Source of the DNA: Verticillium longisporum
Lineage: Eukaryota; Ascomycota; Sordariomycetes; Glomerellales; Plectosphaerellaceae
DNA length: 64,000 nucleotides
Assembly: GCA_019188255.1 (NCBI GenBank)
Contig: JAETXT010000004.1
Span: 62,001-126,000 of the forward strand
Direction of reading: 5' to 3'
This document shows, piece after piece, positions 22,593 to 34,700 of the stretch (its first letter is position 1; every line of letters begins with the position of its first letter). The notes beneath the pieces are model-generated. The model searched no databases. It saw nothing but the letters and a program-made list of their open reading frames with translations, and was not told the DNA's origin. The position numbers and the translations under genes are program-made.

Positions 22593-25511
22593 GTCTGCTG
22601 ACTGTTGTCGTTCCGGGGGATGACTGCTGCAGCTGTGCTTGTTTGGCGTGGGCCCGGAGCCGGATGGGTACTATGTTACTTGATTTGGATGACGAGAGCA
22701 GATGTATTTGGGGGCGATTTCGAAAAGGATTTCAATTTAAGTGTTGTGGGCATCCGTTCTTTTGTGAATACCAGCGAAGACAAAGTAGCAAGAAGACGAC
22801 GCTTTTGCGTACACAGCTGACCAACGCTGGAGGGGTCTTCGGATGTAACGTCGTCGACCTTCGGAGCCAGGGCGGTAAAGTTCGAGCTTCAGGCTTTCGG
22901 TTGACGGGAAGAGGCCCCAAGATGGGACACGAAAAGGATCAAGGGTGGTACGGGTGCGCGGCTCGGTAATGAAAAATAGGTTCCGCTGATGGAAAATGTC
23001 AAAACAAAGTGAAGGGTGTCGTCGGTGACGTTCTCCCTGACGGCCCTACGGCGGCTTCTTATGCTATGACTTTCCGGAACCTTGTGGCGGTGGCCCACGT
23101 TCGTCGATACCTAGGTAGTTTGTGAAGTGGCTTTTCCCACCACGTCAGGAGACTGCCAGATGCAGGACCAGTGCTGGCAAGAGATTGAAGAGGGCTAGGG
23201 AACGAGAGCAGAAATCGGAGGTTGAGCCGGGGGAGGCGATAATGATAGGGCACAAGTTAGAAGAGGGAGTTTGGTTGGTCTTGTCAAGAGATGCAGCTCT
23301 TCCCACCAACTCGGACGGTGATCATCCCGGCAATGGCTTCAAGCCCCCCAGCAGCAAAGGAACAGCCCGTGGGCCCACGCTAAACTTAATACCGTGGCAT
23401 AGGCCTACTGGATGAAGAAGAGCTGTCGGGACCAGCCTGCATTAGCATCAGACGCTTTCCCCGTACACCGCAGCCTTCTTCCAATCCCGAGGGTCGTATA
23501 CTACAGGTGTGTCTCAAGCACGCCCAGAAGATGGCGGGGACGGGGTTGCACGGTCACAAAGGGACTGGCCGGTTTCTGGATGACGCCAGCAGGGTACTGG
23601 TGTCATGCAAATCATAAGGGTCATTGACGAGGCAGCGAATGGAACGATGGGGGATGACATCCGCGAAACAGCGGAGATCAGGATGCGGGATGAGGGACGG
23701 GCGCCGAAACAATTGCAAGTGATATGCTGAAAGCCCAAGGAGGGCCCTTCTAGGTTAGGGTGTCCCCTAGAGGGTCAGGACTATTTACTGAGGCGTCCAG
23801 ATACAGTCAGCAAGGCGTTCTGTGGGCCTTGGATCCTGGTGCCATGTGTATTAATTGCGAATGCCGAGTTTGCCGCGGGTCTTGCCGGACAACTTAAGCT
23901 TCCGAAGAGTTGAGCGAAAGAGCGTCGCACAGATGGACGGTCCAGATGTCTTAGGTTTTGCCCTGCCAGCCAAGAGCTTGCTCAACGAGTCAAGAGACAA
24001 AAAGTACACGTACTGTGGTGGAGGCTCGAGGGTCGCAGCTCTCCAAGCGAAGACCTCAGCTATCAGGCCTAGCGCTGCCACAAGAAACAAATGTACTTGG
24101 CCTGTATCGGAGAATAATGCCAAACAGTCTCAGCAGGGAAATCAAATACCCACATCCCCGGAACCACGGCATTTCTGATTGGGTCCATGCGATCGATAGC
24201 TTCAGCCTGGGCCTGTATGTTTCAAGCGCCATGTGTTCGTGTCTGGGGGTTGTCCTTCTTTCAGATGGAGGTCCGAACAGCCCAGAACGATGCCATAGTA
24301 TCAAGAATATGGTCCTCTCGCTCACAGCCTGGTTCAACTTCGTGGCTTCAGCCCAGTGGTGTAAGCGATCCCTAAAGGTTTACTAACGACGGCCGACCAA
24401 GTGGTCACGTTTCTAGTGTATGGGAGGGGTGGCTTGAGATATCCTCACATGGTTGGACACCCAGGCAACACCAATAGACAGATCATTTTTGTTGTAGATC
24501 CTTACGTCATGCCCAAGGCTGATTACGATTTAGCATTGCCCAAGGGGCGCTTTGGGAATGATAGAACGTCGTTTACCGAGACGGAGACGAACCAGACCAG
24601 TGGTTTGACAGCGATATAGCCAGCATACAGGGTTTCAACGGAAGACGCAGCAAGACCAATAGGAAGAGATCTGTGCCTGGTCCCAGTATAGAGGAGAGAC
24701 GGAGTGCTGGGTCGCTTTGACAAGGTGCTAATTTCAAATCACAGAGCACAGCTCAACCAACTCGTTGGGAATCTCGAGACAGGCCAACCACGGTACCTGA
24801 GCTAACAGGCACCAGCGCTAGGAAAGCGGAGGCGTCCCTCGCTAGCGAAGCTTCGCGGCCCCCGTAGGTCGCCTTCCGCCGTCTCAAATCGAGGGGCCTG
24901 GAATCCCTGAAGCGTCCTGACAGGCGTCCTTTCGTCGCCTTCTCCAGCAGAAGAGGGCGCCCGAGTCCCAATGTCCAGATCGGCTGCTCTGGGCAAGCCA
25001 CTACATGTGACTCTGGCACGCCATTGCTCCGCGTCGTGTCCATGCGACACGGTAACATCTCATCCCTTCTTTTGTCAATATTATTCACCCGCAGCACGAG
25101 AGGAATCTATTTGACTCCGAAAAAGCCATTCGCTGCTTACCCAGCCTCAAACCCTATAACACCTTTTATCGTCGCTCATTTCCTACTGTATTACAGTACC
25201 GGCTCAGGTGCCAACACCTACGAATCTCCTCCCATGAGCGATCCACCGCTGAGCTCATGGGCATTTCCGTCTGACTGCTGCGGAACTTAAAGTGACGCCA
25301 TTCCTTCAAAAAGTACGGGGACGGCACCTAGAACCCGAGCAAGTATAGATGTAGAGCAAAGAGTCATCAAATGACTTCCGAAAATACAGATGTGAGATCG
25401 CATATCCCGTTGGAACCAGATTCAGGAGAAGCAATGTCATAATTCAAAAATTCCCGTCATGGTCGACGGTTCACGCTTGGCCAGTGGCCTAGTATGAGCT
25501 ATATGCAAGCC
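22593..25511. other. 2.9-kb intergenic region, possible relic of a membrane-protein gene
   Basis: No intact gene is supported. On the minus strand between about 24,720 and 23,851, three open pieces have membrane-protein character. One contains LAASSVETLYAGYIAVKPLV, one ALETYRPRLKLSIAWTQSE, and one ends the region with VHLFLVAALGLIAEVFAW up to a TAA at 23,851. A GT-AG candidate intron at 24,102-24,149 lies between the last two but leaves the frame off by one. This may be a decayed gene or chance. A CCTAGGTAG motif lies at 23,110. Confidence 0.3.
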
Positions 25512-28500
25512 CTATGAGCCCATTCTCATTTGACCCAACGCAAGGGCAGCGTCAGTCTCGCTCTTCAGCTGTTCCTCGGGGCCCGGTGTCCACCCCATCC
25601 ATGCGGGTGGCTGACGAAGTTTTAAAACAAGAGAATCGAAGTACTTAAAAGGATTCAACTGAAAGGGCCCCATGTTAGGCGATATCCTGCTCAGAGGTCC
25701 CGACGGCGGGGAACGTGGCTCCAATGGGACTAGTCTTGCAGGTGTCAAAGGCATCTGAACTGGCCCCTGATGATGTTGGTCAGCGGGAGTGTAGATCGGC
25801 GCCAGCTCCATCGTGTCCATGGAGACTCGCCGAAGGTCCGAGACGATGTTGGGTGAAATACCCATGGCGCTCTGAAGCCTAGGCGGCGATGCTGCAGCTG
25901 GAGTCAATGGCAAGGGTAGAGCCAGAGGGGTGGATATGTCCGTAAGAGGTGGCCTGCTGATGCCCTTGGACGGGATCGTTCGAGGCGTCGACGGGACAGT
26001 ACGTCGGACAGAACCAGGAAGGATAACCTCCTCGCCATCGATCATCTTGCGCTTCCGTTTGCGTGGATTGGCCTTGATGGCTGCGCCAATGGTTGCCGAT
26101 AAGTCGTGTTCAATACCAGCTTCTACAACCAGACCTTGCCCGACTGCCTGAACCACAGGCTCTCCAAGTTGAATATCTTCTTCCGAGACATAAATCCAAC
26201 CGGGCCCTTGCTTTCTGGCGCCTGCTCTCTTTTTCATAGCTCTCGCAGAAACATTCGCTTCAGCACCCGCAGACGGCGCCTTTTGGGTACGGCGTGAGTC
26301 TCTTCTGCGTTTCTTCGTCGCCACGGACGACTCGGGCTCCGGTGGTTGCCCCGCCTTTGCTTCTTGATGATCATCTAATGCCCGCCTCGCTCTCGCCAGT
26401 GTTGGTAGAGGTTCAGTGGGCAGAGGCGTTCGGGACAGGATGGTGGCCGAGGGCAACACAGAACATGATGCTGACGACGGCAACGAGGGTCTGTGCGAAC
26501 CCGCTGTTCTTGTCGGGTTCGGCACGGGCGTTCTCAAAGAGCACTCAGGTACCACTGGTGTCGGAGATGAGGGAGTCGATCCGCTAAAGCGAGCCAGCCG
26601 CGCGTCTCTTTGTAATGAAGTGAAAGATACCAAGGGTGACTCGTCACCAGTAATCTTTCGAAGGTCCCTTGCTATCTGCCAAGTCAAGAATGCCGCATTG
26701 TGCTTATCTTCTCGCATGACTTGCGGTCGTCGTGGCGCAGCTGTCTTGGAGGTCTGTTCCAGGTGGCCAAGAGGATCATGATGAGAGTCCTCGTCCATGT
26801 CTTTCGTGTCAGGTATGATTGGATTGCCTGTGTCTACTGGTTTGCCAGCATCGCCGCTAGACCGCCCCTTTGCAGCCTTGGTCTCACCGGAACTCTCGCG
26901 TTTTTTCTTGCCAGGCACCGGAAGCTTGGTTCCTGGCGGCAGCCACAACAAAGGGACTCTTTCTTGAAGATTGGATACCCAGGCATCGCAGTCCCACTGG
27001 ATCCAATAGTCGATAATGTCACCCCAAGAGCTCTCCGACGGCTTGGTGAAATTGACAAATATGACCTTGCCTCCCTTGCTGTGTACCGTTTTTGCGAACT
27101 CGCGGACGAGAACCTTCAGACCATGTACCTTGAGCGACGTGCCGAGAATCAGCAAGGAATCCGGATAAAGGGCGAGGTCATGCTTGACGAGGGGTCGATC
27201 AGGTGCGCGTTGGGGTGCTCTTCGCCATAAAGAACAATGTCAGGTCGGAGCTTGCCCACACCGAGAGCCCTTTTGCCCCTTTCCTCTCGGGCAACTGTGG
27301 CCCCAACGCAGTGTGGGCACTCAGGCTGTCTTCCGGATAGCGTCTCGACAGATCGTCCGCCCTCATCCCACTCACAAATGCGGCCACAGAGAAAGCACCG
27401 AAGAGACTGCAAAGATCCGTGGAGGAATACGCACTCGACTCCACCGTTGGCAGCGTCTCGTTTGACGATTGATTCGTTCGCCTCGCCCTCTCCACCTTGC
27501 GAGCTCGGTGCTGAGAAACCGCCTGCAGATTTACGCGAGAATCGACCGCGGCTCCCTGGGCCCTGCTGGAGGGACGTGGAAAGTCCAACCTTCTCTTCAA
27601 TCTGATCGATATTCTGAGTGTAGCATCGGACGAGTTTACCGCGATCACGGAGATGGCTAATGAAGAGGTGCGATGCAGTGGGCTGCACATCGCGAGCCTT
27701 TTGTCGGAGGGTCGTGGCAAAAGTATAAAACACCGAGGTCCTCAATGGATCTGACCAAATAGAAACATCGAAAAGATCTCGCCCTTTGATGTTGGGGAGA
27801 GTAGATCGTACGGGATTCGAGGTTTGAGATATCAAGGATGGACGGGATGATGGTGGCGTCTCGTCAGTCTCTGAGCAAGTCGTGCTACCAGCTGCGCTTA
27901 AGCTTTGCTGGCTTGTCGACGAAGACACCTGATTGAATGGGTCAAAAAGAACTGGCGGGGGCGACGAAAGAGGCGAAGAATCATGTGCCATTGGTATTTG
28001 TACCAAGCGTGAAGGCGTGTGAACCTCGCTGGCCTTCCTCCTGGCAAGGAAAGATCTGGGTCTTTGACTACTTGCCAAAGGAGATGACAAAGGTGAAGAC
28101 GTAAAGGGCAGGTGCATTTGCTTTGGTGTTGAGCGCGAGACCGGGAGTATAGAGGAAAGCAAAGACGGCGGGAGTCTTGGCAATCGGGGTGATGAATCTT
28201 GGGGCTGCTCGTTACTCGGATTGTCCTTGGACGGGCACTCGGGTTGATCTTGCATTTGCCAGGCCCATTGCAGAATTTCATCATCAAGCGGGTGCGTCAA
28301 GGATGACATAGACACCCTTCTTGTCCGTGCTGCATTCCGTACTTCTGAACGCCCACAGTCGACGTCGTAGTGAGGCTTCAAGGGAGGTGAGAGCGATGCT
28401 GCCCTCGTGCTGCTCGTCTGAAGGGCTGGCGCGATATGCAACGTCCGCGGGTGCTGGTCTGGTTTCGGCGATGTTGCTGTCAATAAAAAGCTGGCTGATG

Positions 28501-29205
28501 TCGAGGAATGCCCCCAGCTGCTACGACGGCGTGATTGTCGATGGCGCTTCGCCCGTGATGGCCCCGTCATGCCCAGATTGGTGGTCGGAAAGCGCAGGGT
28601 TTCGGTCATGAAATCAGATACGGCACCACTGATAGTGGTCGGCCTAGGCTTATCCCCCGTGGCCTGATCTGCATCTTCCCTTTGGTCTCGCCGCGCGCAC
28701 CCATGATCTTCAGTCATTTGACGGGGCATGGGCTCCTCAGCACGTAGGCTTTCAATTTTGACATAATCTCCATTCCTCAAGCATTCAACTTGATCATCCT
28801 GCGTTTGCGAGGAAGCAGCGCCAGGCGAGGCTTGCCGCATAGTATCGTCGGTTTGCTCAAGCTTGCGTCTCTTCGTTGGAGGGCCATCCTCGTGCGACTC
28901 CGTCAAACCGACGGAGGTGCTAGAGTTTGATCGTGTCAAGGCAGTTGGGGACTTGGGATCTTTGTTCGCAGCGTCGAACTGCGCTTGGATGAGTGCGTAT
29001 AGGCCATTTTCGGATCGGAAGTCCTGGGCAATCATTAGCCGGTGCTCTTGAGATATTCTGAACCATTGCGCCTCCTTACGGGGATTCCAGAGTTGGTACT
29101 GATGCCGGCGCCAGTCACAACAATAATCTTCCTCGACTTCAAGATTCCATTGGCGACACTCTGTAGCAGCTCATCTGCATCTGGCGACACCTGGATAGTA
29201 GGCAT
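25512..29205 (-). CDS. hst4: Hst3/Hst4-type sirtuin (NAD-dependent histone deacetylase)
   Basis: Class I sirtuin of the Hst3/Hst4 (Aspergillus HstD) group, nuclear NAD-dependent deacetylases acting on histone H3 Lys56 and linked to genome stability and secondary metabolism. Exon 1 (29,205-29,080) encodes MPTIQVSPDADELL and the NAD motif VTGAGISTNSGIP. A 56-bp intron follows, then DFRSENGLYALIQAQFD. The catalytic core is interrupted by about 390 residues of Ser/Pro/Arg-rich sequence (about 65-455) before IKGRDLFDVSIW, CYTQNIDQIEEKVGL, the catalytic His in CVFLHGSLQSLRC (about H577), and zinc pairs CFLC and CPHC. The frame breaks in the G-run 27,191-27,194 (one base short) just after HPNAHLID. 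It resumes as LILGTSLKVHGLKVLVREFA. With the base restored the protein is about 1,212 residues. The C-terminal ~400 residues are disordered with basic stretches such as NPRKRKRKM. Confidence 0.9.
29024..29079 (-). other. Intron in the Hst4-type sirtuin
   Basis: 56 bp, GTAAGG, branch GCTAATG, acceptor CCCAG on the minus strand. It lies in phase 0 exactly between STNSGIP and DFRSENG, a segment continuous in all sirtuins. Confidence 0.88.
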
Positions 29206-31079
29206 TCTGGGCGATCCCGCGTCCCATTGGCCTCCCACAAAAGCACTTTGTCCTCCTCCTGGTTCCTGCCTTCAGGACGCGCTGCGAACCCAAATGAGCC
29301 CAGGTTCTGAAAGAGCTTTGACTTCCGTCTAGAACCAGCTCCTTCCGAGGCGCTAATTCTCAAAGTATTGCGAATATGACAGTGGCCATGTATGTGAGAG
29401 TCCTCGGGGTTCCAGTCGAAATCGAAGCGAAATCGGGTATAGCGACGCGTCAGGAATGACTCTGCGGTTGGGAACGCGTTGTTCAGGGCGGGATTTGAGG
29501 AACGTAATGGTTTGGGAGGAAGGACCCCAGTTGTCTGTTGGCTATTATTCTGCGATTGATTGTCGTGTCGGCAGCTTGTGCTGATGGGAGATCAGAAGCG
29601 GAGGTGGTGGCTAGCTTGACGCGTCGTGACCCGCTCTTGGGCTAAATCCAAACAGTATGCAAAAAATATGATACCCAATATGTATGCTTAGAGTCTACTG
29701 TGAAGAAGTTTGTGGCGACTACCTCAGGTCGAGGAGAAGCGCTCGAACGGAAGGTCGTCGTCGGAGACGGAGGTTGGCGTCGGTTGATGTTGTGGTGAAG
29801 CGCGGGCGCCAGTACCACAACGATCACGGCGCGATACCTACACCTACCTACCTAGGTAAGGTAGGTAGGTAGGTACCTAAGGTACATAGCCAATGCATGC
29901 CAATCCGCCTGCATTGGCTTGAACAAAACGCGGAGGTGGCGCCGCAAGAGCTCCTGTGGGTCCGCGATAAGCCCAGTTCATCAGATAAACCGAAGGTGGG
30001 GCTCGTGGACTCATCAGTGGCTCGCACTTCAACAGAACAATCCTGGCTCGAACCTCGGTTTTCTGTCTATTTAGCTCGCTGCGGAGGTGAATTCATCGTG
30101 ACGGAACCTGCCAATCTGGAATCAGGCCTTATTTTCTCAGTGTAGTCAAAAAATCAAGGCGAATGTAGTTGACCGGTATGGACTATCGGTTCCTGCTAAA
30201 CTTCTTGTGGACGTGTTTCTCAGGACAAAGCATGTATAGTTTGACCTGATGACTACCACGGTCGAATCAGGGGACTTGTGATAGTGTCATGAGTAGACCA
30301 TATGCACTTCATCAACTTGTGATTGTCAGGTAAGTAAGATCATGGGGGAGAACCTCCAGGCAAATCACAAAACTGCGCACCATGTATCACGAGATCCGAC
30401 GAACCAGACAAAAGTTCCAACCTCATTGTCTCTAACAACCACTCATAAATTTATTTCTCGGCAATAGTTAAGTACTCGTAAGAACTTTTGATTAGCATGG
30501 AGGTATGCCATTGTGGCTAGATTTGAGGGAGCATTACTTTCTTGGTGTGCTACACGATACTACATCATCTGATTCAGGGAGTGAATTGTAACAACTTTTT
30601 TAAATAACCGCGTCACCTGATGTACGATAAAAAATCAATACATCAACGCGTCCCGCCTGCTCGGTCTGCCTATTGCCTGAATGCCCTTGGTCACTCTAGT
30701 AGGGATATATTTTGGCAGGTGGCGAGAACATGTTCGCGAGCATGCTTGCGTTATATCTCTTGACTTCTAGTGATCTATCATGTGTAGCCGTCAGAAAGGT
30801 CAATAGCTAATCTTCAACTGATTGTGCTATAAGGTATGCTGTATACAAGTGGCCTCCTGAAGACGTTTCCACAGCAATATAATATAGTATGAGCCCCATC
30901 GGCGACTCTCGTATCCCATCGCAATTGCGGCTATTGTCATTTTGTATGTGAACTTCCTAGGAACCTGCTCTTTATCAGATCACTAAGGCGACTTTCTTCT
31001 GACTCGAGCATCTTACCTCACTGCGTGTAGCTCATTTTAGCCTGCAGAAGGGTCTGAAGACTTTTTTTTATTTCCATTT
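29206..31079. other. Intergenic region upstream of the sirtuin
   Basis: No gene recognised in 1.9 kb. The left part should hold the sirtuin promoter. An imperfect ACCT/AGGT inverted repeat lies at about 29,838-29,885. GC content falls toward the mitochondrial-like insert on the right. Confidence 0.4.
29838..29885. repeat. ACCT/AGGT inverted microsatellite
   Basis: Three ACCT units, a CCTAGG centre and several AGGT units form an imperfect palindrome about 48 bp long. Related short CCTAGGTA(C) motifs occur near 3,842, 23,110, 37,722 and 37,750. Confidence 0.7.
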
Positions 31080-31700
31080 TTCACAAAATGGTTCAGACTA
31101 TGTCTTCATTTTTATTTTTATACTTTATTTATAATTGATTGATTATAAATATACTTATTTTCCACTTTGCTTTATTCTCAGGGTTATTAGGTACAGCTTT
31201 TTCTGTTTTAATTAGATTAGAATTAAGCGGTCCGGGTGTTCAATATACCTCAGATACTGCTAGTAATAATGTTTCTAATAATAATATAGTTATTAAATAA
31301 AATTTTAAATTTTCTTTTATTGAGTTTCAGTTAGCTATCTGCACAGTTATTATAATTTCACTGGGTCAATCATAGAGACAGCTGTTGTATCGTTAAACTA
31401 AATAAGGCTATACTTGTATATAAAGGTCAAGGAGACGGAGACACTAAATGAAAAGGATAAGTTCTTCCACTAGATTTTTTTTAATTATAGAATCTATAAT
31501 TTTAATTCTTTCTATAGAAAGTAGACATGACATACGACAAGACTGCCTTTACTTTTGGTAAACGCATGGTTCTGTACCAGCAGCCACGAGTCGAAACGTA
31601 ACGCCGTAGTCATTAGTCCTAAGGAAGGCCTATACCTACGGTTGGAGCGGTACATTGCGCATCAGTGCATTTTGATAAATAAATCGGCTACGCTCTGAAG
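31080..31700 (+). pseudogene. Nuclear mitochondrial DNA insert (NUMT) with a cox1 exon fragment
   Basis: At about 31,145-31,253 the DNA encodes [20 protein letters not shown] followed by [10 protein letters not shown], the unmistakable N-terminal part of mitochondrial cytochrome c oxidase subunit I. It is embedded in AT-rich DNA unlike its neighbours. After VQYTSD the frame leaves the cox1 sequence and ends at TAA 31,298, as expected if exon 1 runs into a cox1 intron. The following AT-rich stretch to about 31,700 has the look of mitochondrial intron sequence (inferred; no intron core proven). It has no start, no downstream COX1 exons and no presequence, so it is a nonfunctional fragment. CA and TG dinucleotides are present, so it was not RIP-mutated. 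An assembly chimera is the main alternative. Confidence 0.8.
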
Positions 31701-34700
31701 CACGTGGGTGTAATTCCAGGCTGGCCTGCGATGAACTACAACCAGGCTATGTCATTACACCTCATCTGGTCTAATCAACAAGCGAGCACCAGTGCCGGAT
31801 CCATCCAGACATCAACTGTAAAGATTGATGATGGAGTCTGCATGAGTGGGTAGGCCGTGACTAAAACCTCACTGCCCATGCGCATGGCGATTGCCCCCCT
31901 ACACTTTTTACTCTCGCTGGTGGAAGACATGAAGGTCCAATAAAAGAACAAGCTGGAAAGCCACGACATGCGCAAGCAGTTTCTTCTTTGAGTATGTATT
32001 ATCTTTCACCCAACGACATCGTCCGGGAAACGCTGCGGATGAGATGACTTCAAGCCCCCTTGGCCTCAATCACCTGCTACATCGTGACTTTTGACTGGGA
32101 CCGGACTAAATAAATGGGCGACGAGATACCCCATGCGATAACTACTTGCTGACAATCTTATGCCATACTCCATACTAGTAGGACCACCCAGACGTCGAAC
32201 ATGCTGGGGCGAAGGTATAATTGCGGCCATCTTCGGGTCACACCTCCTGGACCGTGACACGCGATGAGGTCACCACGCAAGGTAGGTTTTTATGGCCATC
32301 ATCAAAAAAAGAAGCCAGTAATACTGTTTATGTACAAGTGTTAAGTACCAATACATGTTTTCATTGGGTTCATAACGAGGATCTCCTCAACGTCTGAAAA
32401 TTAAAGATGCGCCTGTAGTACATCCAAGCCACACACCCCTTCCTCATCTCCGCTGCTCGGTACCAGTGACACTGAATCCTCTTCACCGGCTCTCAATATT
32501 TCTTGATGATGGAAGCCTCGAAATAGCTTCCCTGCTCCTTGTCCCGTCTCCGCCGAGGCCGAACGGCTGGGGCAGCACGACAGAGGTTGGCGCATCGGCG
32601 CTCGGCTATCAAAACGCCAGTGAAGCCAATCAGCGCCGTTCGGTACGAGACACTCCCATCTGGTCGGGACGTTCAAGGCTGCATTTGAACATGTCAGATG
32701 AGACGCACGAGGGCGTGCGTGTATTCGTCGTTCCAGGGCGTCGCCGAGAGCCTATGGAGCAGGCCGCTGGTCTTTTCCACGTTGCCACAAGCGCCCTTTT
32801 GGCCTCCCTGTTCTCACATGCTTCGGAGGCGCAACAGTCTCTTGAGAGAGAAACGCGTCGGATTTCACCGATCATTACAAAGCGGCGGCATCAGAGATGA
32901 CTACTAAATAGCTGATAGTAGCGCAGCGGCTTTGATAGGGTGGTAACCCGTCGTTCGTCCTCGTTCCCATTACATTCGCTGTTGGTTTGGCATTCCCGTT
33001 CCAGGTCGCTGAAGGCGCGGATGCACACGCCAAAATAGCTGCTGGCAATACGCAGGCCGGGCCTGATCGAGAACGTAGACTGCCATTTTGTAGGTGTACC
33101 ATTTTGAGAGATTACACACATGGGATTCCTCATTGCCAATTCTCCATGCAGACTCTGTCGCCGCCCCCAAGGGTTGAGTGGAGGTTAACTTAGGGATGTG
33201 TCGTCGCCTCGATTGACTCTAATGGCGGTTTTTTTAGCGGCCGTGGTGCTTTACCCAAAATGTCACAGGTGTCCGAAAACCTGGGCAACCTCCAAATCCA
33301 CCGAAATTTCCCAGTTGCAGCTGGGCAATGCACTATCGAATCAGCTTATTCGATAACCTACGATTCAATGCTGATCGCGTTCGGCCGGCTAAAGAAGAGC
33401 CCAGACTAGCTGGGAGACGACCCAGGCCGTAGAAAGACCAGATCTATTGGTGTGTCGCAAGCACAACTGCAAATAGCCCGGCAAGGTTACGCCCGTATGA
33501 GCGTCTGAGATCATGCAAACTCCCGCTTCGACCCAGCGGTTGCGAACTTGCCACAGAACGTAAGCACCGTGATCATCGTGGCCAAAAGGCACGGGAGGCT
33601 ACAGTCCCGGCGCTATAATCCACTGGAGGGAGGGTGGCAGGTTCGCGGAAGAGGCTGAGCCTACCCCGAGTGTCACGCTAGCCTTGGCTGTTTCCTTCTG
33701 CCCGCCGGGTTCTAGATCCTGGTTCTGGGCGATCGGAACCGACAAGAGGGAAACGCTTGCGACAGGAGAGTTGTGGCCTGCAGGAGATCGCTGTGCCCCC
33801 TTTATTTCTTGGGTAGACACCTTCATTTGGGTTCTCCTGTGGCTGCAGCAACGATCATTCGGAAGAGGGACCACCCACCTGCGACGGGGGCGAAAAGGAA
33901 ATAAGAGAAGAAAAAGCGTGCTGGCCCACTGCGCAGCCCGGCAGATCTCTCATCCGAACGCAAGCCAAGAATTCGCAATATCGAAAAGGGCTTTCGTCTG
34001 CCAGGACCAGCAGACTGAAAAGAGCAGCATCGCGACATTGACTCTGACAATAGCCTGAAGCCACAGTGGATAAGGGCGCTAAGGGCTCAACATCAGCTCG
34101 TCATCTCAGACTCCACGTGGAAGTGGGCTAACGGCGCTTGACTCGGGCAACTGGCTGGTGACAATTGAGAACGCCTGCGATAGTGCAGGCGCGACCACGA
34201 TTCACAGTCACTATGATACACTCAGCCCGGTGACTGTGGGCATTTCAGGATGAACGGGGTAGCTCACTGAAACAGGTGTTACGTAGGTGAGTGCATTGTT
34301 TCCGAGGACGTGTTGAAGAGCAGCCCAATCCTTCGCCACCCATGTTAGGATAGTTCTAATCGCAACCTTAGAAGCGCTCCGAAGAGTTCAAGCCAGCGTA
34401 GGCTGAGCCCTACATAGTCGAGCGAAAGCCGCAAACGCCACAATAATACACAATGCTCCAATAGGCGATGCCGCGGGCGCAGCAGTTCAGCTTTGACGAG
34501 TCGCAGTCAAAGAAGACTCCGTCTGGTATGGAGAATCAGGGAACGGAGGGCAGGAGTAACTCTGCAATTGTCAGTCACCCTTGTGTCGTACTGTGTGGCA
34601 CCGCGCCCGGATTTTGGACAGGCATGGAATGGCTAGAGGGCGGACGCAGTGTCGGCTTCCGAACAACACTGTGTTGAACACGCATCGCTGCAGGATCGTA

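Noticed and set aside
30040..30065. tRNA B-box-like GGTTCGAGCC on the minus strand
   Set aside because: The flanking bases do not form a T-stem and no A-box or acceptor stem was found.
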